Source: Branchipolynoe longqiensis (lineage: Eukaryota; Annelida; Polychaeta; Phyllodocida; Polynoidae). From it: 64,000 nucleotides of DNA. Below, one piece after another: positions 1-12,278 of this stretch. The translations under genes and the position numbers were made by a program. The notes under the pieces are model-generated. The model was not told the DNA's origin. It did no database searches and worked only from the letters and a program-made list of their open reading frames with translations. The first letter of the stretch is position 1. Each line of letters starts with the position of its first letter. Location of the stretch: assembly GCA_030323885.1 (NCBI GenBank), contig CM059186.1, positions 174,351,047 to 174,415,046 on the forward strand, in the 5' to 3' direction.

Positions 1-432
1 TATTACATACCTTTTTGTTTGCTTACATTATACTAATTGAGTTAGTACCATCAAACCAACGTAAGTTACACATGAATCATCAATGGTATAAATCCACAGT
101 ATGTCTATTTACACGTGTCGTCTGCCTCATTAAGATGCAAAGGTAAGTAAGGCTAAACAAACAAATATTTCTCAAACACATTTGAACCGAATTTAGGGCG
201 GGCGAGCCGTGGTTCCCCCCTCCTCCCGTTCTTTAAATTTTTAATATATAATTTTTTTAATTGGGTCAAAAGTATTTCTAACTGATTTTATTTAGTCAGA
301 AAAATGTGTTGTGTATTTGACTGGATACCTGAGCTTTGATTGATTGATTGATAGATGGATAGATGGATAGATGGATGGGTAGATGGATGGATGAATGACT
401 CTATTATGTCGTGTCGGGAGCAGAGGCCACAG
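1..432. other. intron or flank of the upstream gene
   Basis: No coding exon is visible. The stretch is AT-rich and ends in a short GATG/GATA simple repeat at about 338-396. It presumably belongs to the last intron of the gene whose terminal exon lies at 1643-1771; this is an inference from position only. Confidence 0.4.
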
Positions 433-1244
433 TTAAAGTTGCATGGTCTGATAGCATTTGAATTTGTTAGTTATATTTTAGATAAATAGCTCAGGTTGAC
501 CATTATATCCTAACATTCATTAGTCCCGAGTAACTTTGATGAAAAATGGCTAGTTTGGGAGCAATTTGAGCTGAAAGAACCCCAAATAATTTTGACAAGC
601 TTGCCAAAAGTCCTGTGGCTATGACCCAGATGGTCATCTCGCGGTGACCATGTGATGTGAGATGACCTACTAATCCTGGAACCTGACAGGGCTGTAGGTA
701 GGTATTTCTGTTTGTGTGATTAACATTCTGGGAATGGATTGGGGCCATAGGCCCGTGGCACTAGGGTTTTTAACCAAATATTATTTTGTAGAAAGGTTAA
801 TTGGATTTATATCTATCAAATTGACTAAATAGAATCGAATATCCAACATCATATATACATCGGTATATGATTGACATCGTCCCAATTGCAGAAATTTCAA
901 GACATCAAACTATGCAACCATCCACCAAACTGCACATTCTATGATTCAGCAACATCCACCTCATTTCCCCTTCCCCTCTATGGCCCTTCACAGTAGGCCT
1001 ACTTGGTTGGGGGAGGCTAATGAAGTCACGAGATTGGCCTAATTGGTTAATGGCCTCCCTGCATAATGGGTGTTTCAAAGTGAGTGTCCAAAGGGGTGAG
1101 GTTATAAATTCACTGGTTATTCTGTATATGCTGTTCCAAATCATTCGCTAATACACCAGTATCTAAGTTGGATATATAGGATCAAATGTAGGTCGTTGTT
1201 TTAATTTTGACAAAATTATATTTCATCGGACCATGCAACTTTAA
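433..1244. mobile_element. MITE, family A, long variant
   Basis: The ends are inverted repeats: it starts TTAAAGTTGCATGGTCTGAT and ends with the complement, ATCGGACCATGCAACTTTAA. The same terminal motif recurs about twenty times in the window. Related long copies are 32066-32958 and, in the opposite orientation, 26550-27023; they share inner text such as the AAGCTTGCC and CTCGTGACC stretches. No transposase is encoded, so it is a non-autonomous DNA transposon. The TTAA at both ends could be a target-site duplication or part of the repeat. Confidence 0.8.
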
Positions 1245-1642
1245 GATGTTATGACATAAACCACAAACAACCAACAAACCTGTGAGAGCGGCCATTGAAA
1301 TTTGGTACGATGGAATTTTTCTTTTTTTTTACAATTTAATTTTGTTCTTTCAGATTTCTTATTATAAAATGGTTTGGATGGAACTTTTAAAAATGACCAT
1401 TTTTTTTCTTGAAAATTGCTATTATACAATGGTTTGGCTTGGATGATACTTTAACAAAAAATCACAGCGATGCCTGAGAAACAAGTTCTCTTTTATTTAA
1501 CCTAAGTTTGAAAGAAGAAAACAAAATTGGTTCAATACCATGACAACTACGTCGTTGTAAAAACAAATACAACCACCACCGTCGCTCTCTATAACTTAAA
1601 AAATATATGTATAATATATATTTCAATTGATTTCTTTTACAG

Positions 1643-1771
1643 AACGCCTTGCCATTCCTCAACAACAACATGCACTCGTCGCAGTCTCCAGTGCCGAAGG
1701 TCGCCCCGAAGCCCAAGATCGTGCCTGGCGCCCAGAAACCCAAAGAGATTTCGCATCTGCCCAACATTTGA
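1643..1771 (+). CDS. terminal coding exon of an unidentified upstream gene
   Basis: A pyrimidine-rich acceptor (TTTCTTTTACAG) ends at 1642. Read from 1643 in phase 0 the exon encodes 42 residues and stops at TGA 1769-1771. The peptide runs NALPFLNNNMHSSQ, then SPVPKVAPKPKIVPG, and ends KEISHLPNI. The proline/lysine-rich part looks like a disordered C-terminal tail with possible SH3-binding character. I do not recognise the protein family. All three frames are open across this exon, so the frame is a judgement: this one gives a balanced composition and a stop that fits a terminal exon. The rest of the gene lies left of the window. Confidence 0.45.
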   Translation, partial: NALPFLNNNMHSSQSPVPKVAPKPKIVPGAQKPKEISHLPNI

Positions 1772-4700
1772 CTGCAGGGTCAAGGGGTTTGTCGTCCCGA
1801 CGCGAATTAAGCTACAGATATGCCGACATACTGACGACAGATCCTGGAGGCCTACACAGTGTGAATTGTATACTCCCTGCCCCACTCTAAAAGTGTCACA
1901 CCCTCCCTCCTTCTCTCTTCTCTCTCTTTCTCCCTCCTTCTCTCTTTCCCGAATAAACGGGTTCGCGCCTTTTCTTAGGCTCCCAGCGTCCCCCCCCCCC
2001 CTCCCCATTCTCCCTCTTCCCCCATAGGCGGAATGTGGGCGGGGCGAGCGGGTGGGTGGGAGGGTGTTAGAGGTGGCACCTGATTGGATAAGCCGCGTAC
2101 TCCCACCCCACCCCATTCCCCGCGCCGGTCTGTCTCTCTGTCTCTTCCTCATTGATTTGACAAGATGCACGCACTTCACGCACATGTAAATAGAAAAATT
2201 GATCTTCAGGATTTGTTCGGATTCAGTGCCTAAGTGAAGGCGACAATCATTGACGTGTTATAAATTTGGATGATGCTAGCTAGCTAGTTAGGTTGGTTTG
2301 CCCCCCCCCCCCCCCGTCCCCTCTTCCTCCTACCAACTTTCCTCTTTCCGCCTGAACAGGTGCGGACATCTTATTTGTGAATTCCGTCCCTAAAGATTGT
2401 CTCATTGTTGCGTTTTTGTTTTGATTTTTTTTCAGATCAAAGGAAATAACATTTTTACAGTTGTCTTAATGAACTATCTACGCATAGAGGTTACGTAGTA
2501 TTTTGTCTTAGGTGATTATATATATGTCGATATATATAACTGTATATATAGATAATATATATCTAGATATATCTAAATATATATCTAGATATATCTAAAT
2601 ATATATCTAGATATATACATGTAATTTACATATATATATATATACATGTATTTACATTATATATACATATACATACATATACATATATATCGACACATCT
2701 GTATATGATACATTGTAAATGAAAGGTTAGTGGTTAAGAAATGTCCTATAACCATGGAATAAGCCAGAATATTCAAGAATTGTGTTATTTGTCTGTGGGA
2801 TTATTTAATTGTTGTAAAAACTCGTTGTGATGGGTGGTCTGCGCTCTACTGGTTATTGCCGCATGATGATTTAATGAGAATCTTGACGTAAGATATACTG
2901 TACCGTAAATTCTTTATTAGAAGCTACATGAGGATTTCGACTCCACATTTGAGCCTAAATAATTTACATACATTTCATTCACGGAGAATTCCCAATACAG
3001 GTTACTCAGTTTGAGTAAGATTTTTGCTTATTATAAGCCTTATCCCCGACCCCATAAAATATAGAATTTTATTTAAATAAAGGTGATACTTTTTTTTTTA
3101 TTGTCATGGTTTTGTGTTATGTAGATTTTAATGTACCATAATATATTATATTAAAGGATAACTTCTCATTCACAAACCACTGACTACATTTTTTAAAGTT
3201 ATAACTGATTTTGGTAGCAAAATTTCCTATTTCAAGTTGTTTTGGGAGAAATATCGCCTATATCGTGTGTACCCTGGGTTTTTTGGGTGTTTTATGTTTT
3301 TTAAGGGGATGGGCTATTTTTTAAGGAGAAAATACGCACTCTATTATAAGCCGTGGCTTATATTAGAAGATTTACGGTAGATTGACACTTCTCTGAGCAT
3401 AGTGTTTTGTCTGTAATGTGCCTGCTGGGATTTGCTATGCCAGAGCTGTCCTAAACTGACGCAAATTGACTATTGGTAAAAAATGGTGTAGCAATATTAT
3501 GAAGAATAACTCCTGTCTTGATATATAGGCCTGTACTTACAGGTATTTCCATATACCGGTATAGATAATATCCCTGTGTATACCGGTATATCTAGATATG
3601 TATATATATTATATAATGTATATAATATATGTTAATGTTGGGGAGCATGCATGAAGTATGTCACAGTGAGGGAGTTTATTATAGTGATCGTACTAACATG
3701 ACATGGGTGGGAGTTTGGGGGTCTTTTTGGTGAGCTCAATGTGGTTTAAAAAATCTAAATAAAATATAGTTACCATGGTACTCGTTAATTAGAACTGCAA
3801 TACAATTCAGCAAGTATAAAACACAATCAAACCAAAAGTTTTTATATAAATATAATGGAAGATGTTGGGATGGAAATTAATAGGTAATTGTATGGTAATA
3901 TCGAAATAAAGAAAAACACTTAGGGTTGACCAAATATATATGATTCGAGTCAGTCACTTTAAGTAGGGTAACGGTATCATGGCGGTAAAAAGAAGTGTAT
4001 GCCCTACTCTATGCATGTTCGCTTATATATTATATATAGGCCTACACTCACACATTTACAGATATTTACACAAACGTACGGACATTGCAGTGCACCTGAA
4101 TAGGATAGGTTGTCCTTAAAATAGCAGTTTAAACCACTCCTTTTACTCGATGGATGGACACCCAAGTAGAATCACTACTATATCCTATTCCTGCATTTGC
4201 TTTCACATTGGAGTTAATTAATGGGTAATTATATATATTTATCTTGTTATTCATTACCATTTAAGACTTAGAATTTTAACCAAATAATTTCTTTTTAAAA
4301 GGCAACTCAGAAAACTGTGCAGACGGCCAGAGGGTCATTTGAATGCTAATGCAAAATGGAACTAGATTTGTGCTTTCCTCAGGATCTGTCACCACTGAAG
4401 TTGTGGTAGCTACATTTCCCCCTTACATTATTATGAAACCTCACATGTCTCAGGGTTTAATTTCTATATAATAAATTAAAATAAATAAAGCACAGGGAAA
4501 AACTAGATTCATAATCTCAATGCAGCTAACCTGCAAAGTGACAACTTACATTGTTTTTATGTCCAAGTAAACCAATGTGTAGCATGTATCTATGCGTGTA
4601 TCGTGAAGTTTTAAAAGTCGTCCCCCCCACCCCCCTCCCCCCATTTGCTTATTAGTACATTTTCCCCTCAAACTGATTCATGACAAAAAGTATGCGTATT

Positions 4701-4810
4701 ATATAATATATTTCACTCGACTTGGGAAATGTTTGAAGATAAAAAAATCAATATCTTTCAAAGTCTGAAGTTATTTAAATTCCTGAAAATTGGTTTGGAT
4801 GTGACTTGAG
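1772..4810. other. 3'UTR and intergenic DNA without a recognised gene
   Basis: It starts with the probable 3'UTR of the upstream gene, with a CT-rich tract around 1900-2030 that contains an AATAAA at about 1953. A poly-C run lies near 2300 and an AT-dinucleotide-rich stretch at 2510-2700. No coding exon could be supported. Confidence 0.5.
2510..2700. repeat. AT-rich simple repeat
   Basis: Long runs of TATA, with repeated ATATATCTAGATATATCTAA units at about 2550-2620. It is self-complementary and likely to fold or slip. Confidence 0.8.
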
Positions 4811-5130
4811 CAGGGATGAAAGATCTCCGCGACTACGCGGATTTCCGGGATTTTCAATCCCGCAGCACTATCAGCGTATACTAATATGTGGTGAGGAGGC
4901 TGCAGCACTATCAGCGTACACTACTAATATTAATAAATGCTCCAAGCTCCGCAGCACTATCAGCATACACTACTAATACATGCTTTGAACGGCGCATCTC
5001 TATCAGCGTATATCAATATATATGAAACCTGACTTCCGGGAATTTTCCTCGATTCCCTGACAATGCTCAACCTTTGGGAGAATATCAGCATTTCTGCTTT
5101 TTTTTCCCCCGGAGAGCACTTTCATCCCTG
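4811..5130. mobile_element. hAT-like MITE (CAGGGATGAAAG ends)
   Basis: It begins CAGGGATGAAAGATCTCCGC and ends CACTTTCATCCCTG, a terminal inverted repeat. CAGGG ends are typical of hAT elements, but no transposase is present and an 8-bp target duplication is not clear. Relatives are at 21152-21725, 23609-24189, 31394-31554 (right part) and 45850-46168. Inside, at about 4860-5010, a unit carrying GCAGCACTATCAGCGTACAC is repeated about four times. Confidence 0.75.
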
Positions 5131-5492
5131 CTTTAGAAAGGCATGAGTGCCATTTTCGAGGCTGCAGATTTGCTTGGGTGAGTATATTTGTACCATGTTC
5201 ATAGAACAATGTACAGCTGCTTCTCGTTTTTTAAAGTTTTTAGGTAAAACGTCCTATGGATTCACTGATTTAATACTGCTTGCTGTGGGGGTGGAGGGGG
5301 GGGGGGGGGGATTGCTTCAAGTAGGGTGTCTGCTTTGGTTAATTAAACCACGTGAGAATAAAACAAGAGCGATGTTAGCAGTCCAATCAGGTGTATTCAT
5401 ATTGCTTAAATAGTTGTCCTTGCAACATATATTCTTACCTCACCTTAGGAACTACGGGAACCAACAGTCAGGGAAGAGTGGTTGTAAATAGC
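5131..5492. other. gene-free stretch
   Basis: Contains a poly-G run near 5290-5310 and nothing else recognised. Confidence 0.4.
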
Positions 5493-5963
5493 ACCGGTGT
5501 GGCGTACTCAGACGTGTCCCGTGCTCAGCCGTGTACAGTTGCTTCTGCGCATGCGCGGATTTCGCATCAACTCGGGTCACCTGAGCCACTTATTGGCGCA
5601 TGCGCACATCCTACAAACTCGGGTCGAATAATCGAATACGCTTCTCCATGCTCGGGTGAGCAATTTTTTTTTTTTTTTTTAATAACCGATGAAACTACAG
5701 CAAAATAGGATTTAAAGTATTTTATGATGGCCTAGTTTAGCTATATTTCCATTTCATTAATCTAAGTTATTCTTTTTTTGCACATGGCACGTGTATTTGT
5801 CGACTCCACTCGCCGTGGTCTATTTGAAATTCTGACCACTCGGATGACCCGAGTCGCCCGGGTCGTGTTAATCGATTACGGCCATGTTTATTAGATTCTG
5901 ACGCATGCGCAGAAGCGATGGACACGGCTGAGCACGTGACACGTCTGAGTATGCCACACCGGC
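5493..5963. mobile_element. CpG-rich foldback MITE with NRF-1-like palindromes
   Basis: The left end, ACCGGTGTGGCGTACTCAGA, is answered at the right end by GTCTGAGTATGCCACACCGG. The arms carry copies of GCGCATGCGC or a close variant, such as at 5546-5556 and 5598-5607. A second copy, inverted relative to this one, is at 58392-58841. No coding capacity. Confidence 0.8.
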
Positions 5964-6475
5964 CAACCTGAAGCGAATCAGTCGTGAGCTAGTAGCCGGA
6001 TGTACATCACCACCATGGGAATTCTAGGCTGTTTGAATATTAAATTCACCCTGATTGTAAAATGTCTGAATTTCAAACTTGTTTCAAATCAAATTTATCC
6101 CAATTAATGCAATGGTAAGAAAAATATATCTATTTTTTTTAAAGGGAGGTGAAAACGTTGTTTCTGGTCCACTGGGGTAACCATTGTATTCCTTTGCTAA
6201 TCGACACAAGGCTAGTGCACAACTGCCTGTTATATTGTAAACGCTTCGTGTACCATATTTGATTGTATTAAAACTAAATATATCAAATTATTGTTTTTAC
6301 TCGAATTGGAATGGAAGAGTTGATAGATATTATTTTGTTCCCTCAGAATGTCTTGACGAGGGCACGCACAGCCGTGTTGACGTAGTGTAGCTAGTTGATC
6401 TCCTTTTTAAACGTGTTACACATCCCAAGCTTTGTCTGCTCGTGACCTCTTGGGGCCCATATGTTGAACAGGCTA

Positions 6476-6785
6476 AAGCTAAGATTCCATATACGCGGCA
6501 TGCAAATGCGGCAGAAAATGGAAAAACATATAAATAAACATGGGTGCTTCCATATGTGTGAACGCGAATGCGGCAAATGGATCGACCCATGGACCGATCG
6601 GTGCGAATGTGAACTTTGATTTTCCTTCACAAATTTGGAGCAAAAAACTGGGATGGGTATAATTATTTTTTTTGGGGGGGGGGAGGGTTTGTTTAGGAAG
6701 CCCCCAACACAAAAAAAAGACATCGACTATTGGAGGTCGGCATGGGTATCTATGCCGCATATTGCGTATATGGAATCTTAGCTTA
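6476..6785. mobile_element. inverted-repeat element (MITE)
   Basis: The left end AGCTAAGATTCCATATACGC is matched in inverse orientation by GCGTATATGGAATCTTAGCT at 6766-6785. The interior has no coding signal. The family is unassigned. Confidence 0.7.
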
Positions 6786-6876
6786 ACCTAGCTTGGTTCC
6801 CCACCACAGTTGCATCGACCTTAGTCTTGGCACAAAGCATTATGTCATCGGACCATATATGGAAGCCATGAAGCGA

Positions 6877-7176
6877 GGGACCAGTGTAGGTGTTCCTCCA
6901 TGTGGTGTGCGCTACTCTGTGGTGGAGCCGTCAAGGTGTTAAGCCCATAAGCCATCAACTTGATGATCAAGGCATTAAGCGTATAACATATACCAATCCC
7001 GGCATCTATTTCGGGATTTATATTTACATTCCCTAAACATACATGTTTCAAATACAACTCAAAGTGAGATGCTGGTACATAGTTATTGCACACTATACTC
7101 ATACATTTATGGCTGAATGCCTTGACGGCTCCACCACAGAATAGTGTATGTGTGGAGGAATGCCTACACTGGTCCC
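6877..7176. mobile_element. foldback element with arms of about 65 bp
   Basis: The left arm (6877-6943) reads GGGACCAGTGTAGG, then TTCCTCCA, then GGTGGAGCCGTCAAGG. The right arm (7107-7176) is its reverse complement, ending CCTACACTGGTCCC. It looks like a non-autonomous foldback transposon; no open frame is credible. Confidence 0.7.
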
Positions 7177-8739
7177 GATGACAATGCTTTGTGGCAAGAA
7201 TTCTATGCGACTGTTGCTAGGAACCAAGCTACGGTTAATAACCCTCAAAAGGGTCACTCCACAAGGTTTTTGTGCTGCTTTAGACCAGAACTTTTCTTAC
7301 TGGGCAGAGCTCGCCCACGATCTGTTTAATAGTAGCACCTGGGTATATTGTCATCTGTATTGTTTCTTTCTGTATGCAGCAGATAGCTACAGAACGCTAT
7401 TTAAAGAAAAGAGCTTTTCCGAAATGAAATTGTTACTGGCATTCGGTAGGCAATGTCGACATAACATTATTATTTAACTAGAATCTGTGATATAGCTAGA
7501 TATATTTATATATAAATATAGACGTATACATATATACTCATGTACAGAGTTGTATTCGCTCGCATATGTGTATATGTCAATATGTATATATATAATGTGT
7601 GTATGTGTATATTCTAAAGATGCTATGAAGGAATCCAAAAGAAAACTATCATAAATGGCATATGACAGAAGACGGTAATATATTATTATGAAGTAGGAAT
7701 GTACACTGCATAATCTTGTTGCTGATTGTTGTTGCTAACTATTTTACCGTCCATATAAAAATGTTCCTATTTTACAGTCCATCTCTGTAAATCAGTGCAC
7801 ACATAGTGAGATGCATTTCTGATGTCAATTGCTTTCTCCATGTAGGAGTAATTTTATAGCTTATTCTTCAAAATGAACCTTAAGATGTCCTCAACCCGGT
7901 ACATTTTGCGAATTTTAAGTAGATTTGAAATATTGTATAGTCGATCCTCTCAATGTGTACTGAATAAATTGTAACCATTGATCACTTGATTATTTTTGTT
8001 TTTACTTCATGGGGAAAGGTCGATAAAAGATTCACCTCTGACTCTGTTCAGAGGAATTACAACCCTATATAAAAGTTGGAGAAAATGTCTCACTGTTGAT
8101 GGCCTTAGTTTGGCATTCCTACTTTATGTTGATTGAAATCGAATAGCTACGATCTATTGTATATGTTTTCCCATAACATATATTATCAGAGTGTTAAAAT
8201 CACACAATATCAAAGCATACTGACACAAAATCAGTTTGAAGTGATAGTCCATGAAGGCTACTGAGGCTACCGCAGCAGTATAGGGTAAATCTTCTATCTA
8301 CGGGAGATGGTAATATTTAATATTTGATAGAATATCTTGGATGGGGGGGGGACATGTTTTAAAATTAACCAAGTTATAAATGCTATATATTAAATGTAGG
8401 CCTACACCAAAAGTGGTAAGAACTTCGGAGTAGACCTATGTATAAAGAAGGAATATCAAAATTATCAAGCAGTGTAGTGGTTACTTATACGTCGCTGCCA
8501 GCTTGTCAAAGAGCATGACAGAAAACTGGGAAAGAAACCAGGGCTCCAAAGCATGATTATCGTAAACTTACTATAAACTTACTAAAAACTTTCTATAAAT
8601 TTCAATAATCAAATTTTTTAGAACATAAGGAAAAATCATGTACAACTAATCACACATTGCTAAAACATACCATCCTCTACGCAAACAGATAAATAAGCAC
8701 AGCGATGTATGCAACTGCCCTTGCTTGCTTCCTTATGCC
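7177..8739. other. gene-free AT-rich DNA
   Basis: Contains TATA-rich patches at 7500-7620 and a short poly-G at 8343. No exon, RNA gene or complete element was recognised. Confidence 0.4.
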
Positions 8740-9571
8740 GGGGGCGGGGGGGGGGGGGGGGTTCGTGACCTAGCGGTCACTGGCTGTAGGACTGGACCAT
8801 TGTTTAAACGGCGCCGTTTTTTGTTGTTTTTTTCCCTCTTTCCTTCCAGCTCTTCGACTTGTGGGGTCGCAGGGGCTCTTCGTGATGTCGGTGCAGTGGT
8901 GGCATGGTGAAGCGGTGGCCCGGCAGGTGGCAACACGTTCTTGGGGGCCACGGTCCTGTACCTCGACCAGAGAGCAAAGCGGGATCTGATGTCGTTGGCA
9001 ACAGGACCATCGGCGGCGCGTTGGTCCTCCAGGCCCCCGTCGCAGGGTGGGTGATCCAGGGCCAAGAGAGCTCCTGGACCGAAGTGTGGTGGGTGGGTGT
9101 GATTTGGTGTCCGTGGCCCCAGCACCCACTCCATCGGTGATCGGACTAACGTTGTGGGCGTGGGTGTCGAGGGTGTCACACCCAGTGTATCCGGGACCAC
9201 ACGGAGCTCCCGGTGTGGGTGCAGTGTCCGGGACCTCACGGGGCTCTCGGTGTGTGCAGTGTGTGCGGTTTTTAGTGGGTTGTGGGCTTTTTTAATGTGT
9301 GGTTTTTGGTTGTTGTTTTTGTGGTTGGGACCTCACGGGGCTCTCGGCCTGGGGGTGTGTTGTGCTGAGCCCTGGCAGAGTGTGAGCCAGGGATGGTGGG
9401 TGGGTCGGGGTTAGTTGCCTCCCGTTTATTTTAGTTTGGATTTGTTTTGGGGCCACGTAGGGCTCCCTGATGGGACCCTTTCGGGCTCCCTGATGGGACC
9501 TCATGGGGCTCCCTGATGGGACCTCACCGGGATCCCTGATGGGACCTTATGGGGCTCCTCGATGGTGGTTG
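8740..9571 (-). mobile_element. probable 3' untranslated part of a minus-strand LINE, G/C-rich
   Basis: It lies downstream (minus-strand sense) of the LINE C-terminal ORF at 9572-10135 and is strikingly GC-rich compared with its flanks. It ends at a poly-G (plus-strand) run at 8743-8760. A 20-23-bp unit, GGCTCCCTGATGGGACC, repeats about five times at 9460-9562. The many open frames here overlap one another on both strands and look compositional. Assignment to the LINE is an inference from adjacency. Confidence 0.45.
9460..9562. repeat. 21-bp tandem repeat
   Basis: About five units with core GGCTCCCTGATGGGACC, diverged by a few bases each. Confidence 0.8.
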
Positions 9572-10135
9572 CTAGTCACCGTCGTTACTGTCGGGTTCAG
9601 AGTCATCGACCATGGGTTCAGGGCCGCCGACGCTCTCGAAGCTGTGGTATTTCTGACTATAGAATCTGCCGAGTGGCTCCCAAGAGGACTCGCAGAGCCT
9701 CATGAGGATGGCGAGGTCAGCTCGGTTGTCAGACAGGTTGTGTGGTGGGCCGAGGAAGTCTCGGATGGCGGTCCTGTCAAAGGCCACACATGATGCCAGG
9801 ATGTGGGCGACGTTGAAGATTTGATCACCGCAGGGACATCGTTGCAATGCAGGGGTGTCGATAAACCGCCTGTATCCAGTCCTGAAGCACATGACCGCCT
9901 CTTGCATGGAAGCAGAGAGGTTTTTGGGGAATGGTAGGCGCTCCCTGGACAGGGAGTGGCATATGATGAGGTCGATCTCAGGGCCGTCCAGAGCAGCTGA
10001 GTCGGCCTGGTCATTACTGGAACAACTGCCCACCAGAACGGTTAAACTGGTGCCATGACCACTGGTAAGCTCTGTAATACCTGCCCACCAGAGGGAACTG
10101 TGTGTGCTACATGCACCAGCACATACGTCCCCCAA
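9572..10135 (-). pseudogene. C-terminal fragment of a non-LTR retrotransposon ORF2
   Basis: An open frame of 187 codons with a zinc-binding motif near the middle (CPCGDQIFNVAHILASC, a C-x-C-x8-H-x4-C pattern). This pattern is typical of the region at the C-terminal end of LINE polyproteins. Upstream residues (DLIICHSLSRERLPFP) would sit in a degenerate RNase H-like or linker region. No endonuclease or reverse transcriptase precedes it on the minus strand; the sequence instead changes to an opposed LINE piece at 10140. It is a 5'-truncated relic. The exact LINE clade cannot be set. Confidence 0.55.
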
Positions 10136-10204
10136 ACAACCAACTTAACTAAAACTTAAAATTCGCGAAATCAAGCAACCACTCTCCTAAAAAAACTAAT
10201 AAAT

Positions 10205-10856
10205 ATGGTAGAAGAAATTGAATGCAAACTAGAGAGGAGCACACACTTTCCCCATCTAAACTGCCAAAGTGCACCCAACAAAATTGACACAATAAAAATA
10301 CACCTAAAAAGAGGAAATCTCAATGTACTAACACTGTCAGAAACATGGTTCACTGACAACCACAAAAACAACACCCTCAACATAGATGGGTATAGGCTTG
10401 TACGTAATGATAGACAGCGAAATAACGCACTAAACCCCCCACAAAAGGTGGATGTGTAGCCATTTACTGTAAAGTCACCAAAATGTAAACATGGAAAGGC
10501 TAAAACCAGCAAATCTCTCAAATAATCACATGGAACTTTTATGGTGCCTAATAAAGAACGAAAAGCAAGCAAACATAGCCATAGGAAATGACCACCATCA
10601 GGGGAAATAGAAGAATTCCTTGAGGCCCTAGAAAGCAGCATAAACACCATAACAAAATAAACAAATGCAGAGATTTTGATATTAGGGGATTTCAATGTAA
10701 ACTACAACAGTAATGACAAAAATAATCAAATGCTGCAAACCACTATAAAAATCCTAGGCCTACAACAGCTCATCACTGAGAACATAAGGCTAGGCAACAA
10801 CAGCTCAACAATTGACCTAATACTAACCAACTCAAACCACCTCAAACCACGCCACT
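10205..10856 (+). pseudogene. decayed APE-type endonuclease fragment of a LINE
   Basis: Two frames separated by stops match consecutive parts of an AP-endonuclease domain. At 10205-10459 comes NVLTLSETWFTDN followed by DGYRLVRNDR. At 10676-10856 comes ILGDFNVNYN followed by STIDLILTN. These are the E-T-x-W, G-D-F-N and D-x-I motifs of CR1/L2-like LINE endonucleases. Stop codons and frameshifts in between show it is dead. No reverse transcriptase follows. Confidence 0.65.
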
Positions 10857-11099
10857 AAAATTATTCCTGGCTTAGCAGTCAAGGAATTGCCTGGAAATAT
10901 GTCAGGTTTCACCAAGCAGGCCTACCCTCCAGGCACTTTTCTTATTCCATTCTACTGGTCAGTCAGTACAGACTAAATTAGGTAAACCTGACATGGTTGG
11001 AAGAGCAATTGTCAGTTCTATGAAAAATAAGGGAGTTACCTAAACAACATCTTTCAGAAAAAGGAATGGTGAGGTGAATATTATTCAATAACATCAGAA

Positions 11100-11506
11100 T
11101 GATCAGTAGATAAAAGATTCACCCCACACTTGCAGTACAGCGGTGAAAGCCAACCTATTAGAAAAACGGGCGAAGAATTTCGACATGGCGGGGATCGAAA
11201 TGAATTGATCTGGTAAATTCTTAATTTAAGAAGCAAAATATATTCTTGACATAAATCTTCATATTTACCCACTACTTTTTATTTTAAATATATAATAAAA
11301 CATGCAGTTAAAGAAATTTTAAAAATAAAACCGACGGCGTTTTATCACCGCCATCTTGTCTTTTTGCATTCTCTCCCATTTCACCAACTCTGTGCCGATA
11401 TGGGTAGCCATTTGATAATGGAGCCAGAGTTTCTACTTCCTGTTCCACACTAAAGGGTTCACCCCTATACTGGATGTACGGGGTGAATCCTTTATCTAAA
11501 TGATCA
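11100..11506. mobile_element. inverted-repeat MITE (GATAAA/GATTCACCCC ends)
   Basis: The left end TGATCAGTAGATAAAAGATT and following CACCCC are mirrored at 11479-11506, which reads GGGGTGAATCC, TTTATC, TGATCA. There are about 27 bp of terminal inverted repeat and no coding potential. Confidence 0.75.
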
Positions 11507-11963
11507 GTAATCAATAGACTACATCACGGTTCCAGCGGCGCGGTCCATTGTGGAATGCATCAGAGCAAAACAAAGCCGTGAGAAGCACATGGCACATGCT
11601 AATACACTGGGTGCAGCTGTGAAATGTGCTAGTTGCAGCTCATCTCAGCTCTTGTTTGAAACATAGAATACCAACTAAAAAAATATATATAATAAATTAA
11701 GATATTAATCATTTATCCAGCATTGCATTTACATCAATATAACCAGCACATCTTATGCCATGTGCACTTAGATTGAGACAAATCTAGGCACTCAGACTAG
11801 TGTTAGGCCATAGCCAGAGTCAGTTTTATTTATTTTATTAATGTTTTTATTTATATTCTATGGTTAATGACATATGTAGAAATAGAAAATGAGTAGGGTT
11901 AATCAGATATTGGTTATATATTTCTTTGAAACAAGTTTTTGTTGACACATTTGACATTTAAAA

Positions 11964-12278
11964 GGGCCGCGTTCAGGCTCCGTCTCGGAGGCGCCTCGGA
12001 GGCGCCCGTGACGTCAGGCTAGTCTGAACGGATTTAGCTGTTGGCCGCCTCGAAAATGGCGGCCTTCATAGGCGGCGGCCATTTGCAATCGAAATGCTGC
12101 GCTCTGATTGGATGAAACCACTGCAGGCGGCGGCCATTTTTGAGGCGCTGTTTTGTCTCCTGCCTGAAAAGGGAGGCTTCGCCATACGTCGCCAAACATA
12201 CCTGAACGCAAATAGACCAAAAAGCATCGCGGAGACGTCGCCGAGGCGCCTCCGAGACGGACCCTGAACGCGGCTCCC
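11964..12278. mobile_element. GC-rich MITE, possibly PIF/Harbinger-like
   Basis: The left end GGGCCGCGTTCAGG is followed by GTCTCGGAGGCGCCTCGG. The right end is its complement, closing with CCTGAACGCGGCTCCC. Inner subterminal repeats contain GGCGGCGGCCATTT twice. The GGGCC..GTTCA style of end resembles PIF/Harbinger termini, but a 3-bp TWA duplication is not evident. A TGACGTCA palindrome lies at 12009-12016. Confidence 0.7.

Noticed and set aside
1527..2027. A 166-codon plus-strand ORF
   Set aside because: It crosses a clear acceptor at 1642 and continues through a CT-rich UTR-like tract; the peptide has no family signal.
8733..9239. Overlapping ORFs of 70-168 codons on both strands
   Set aside because: GC-rich composition leaves all frames open; no motif is seen, and the region fits the 3' part of the minus-strand LINE.
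10171..10695. A 174-codon minus-strand ORF rich in Phe and Leu
   Set aside because: Antisense shadow of the plus-strand LINE endonuclease fragment.
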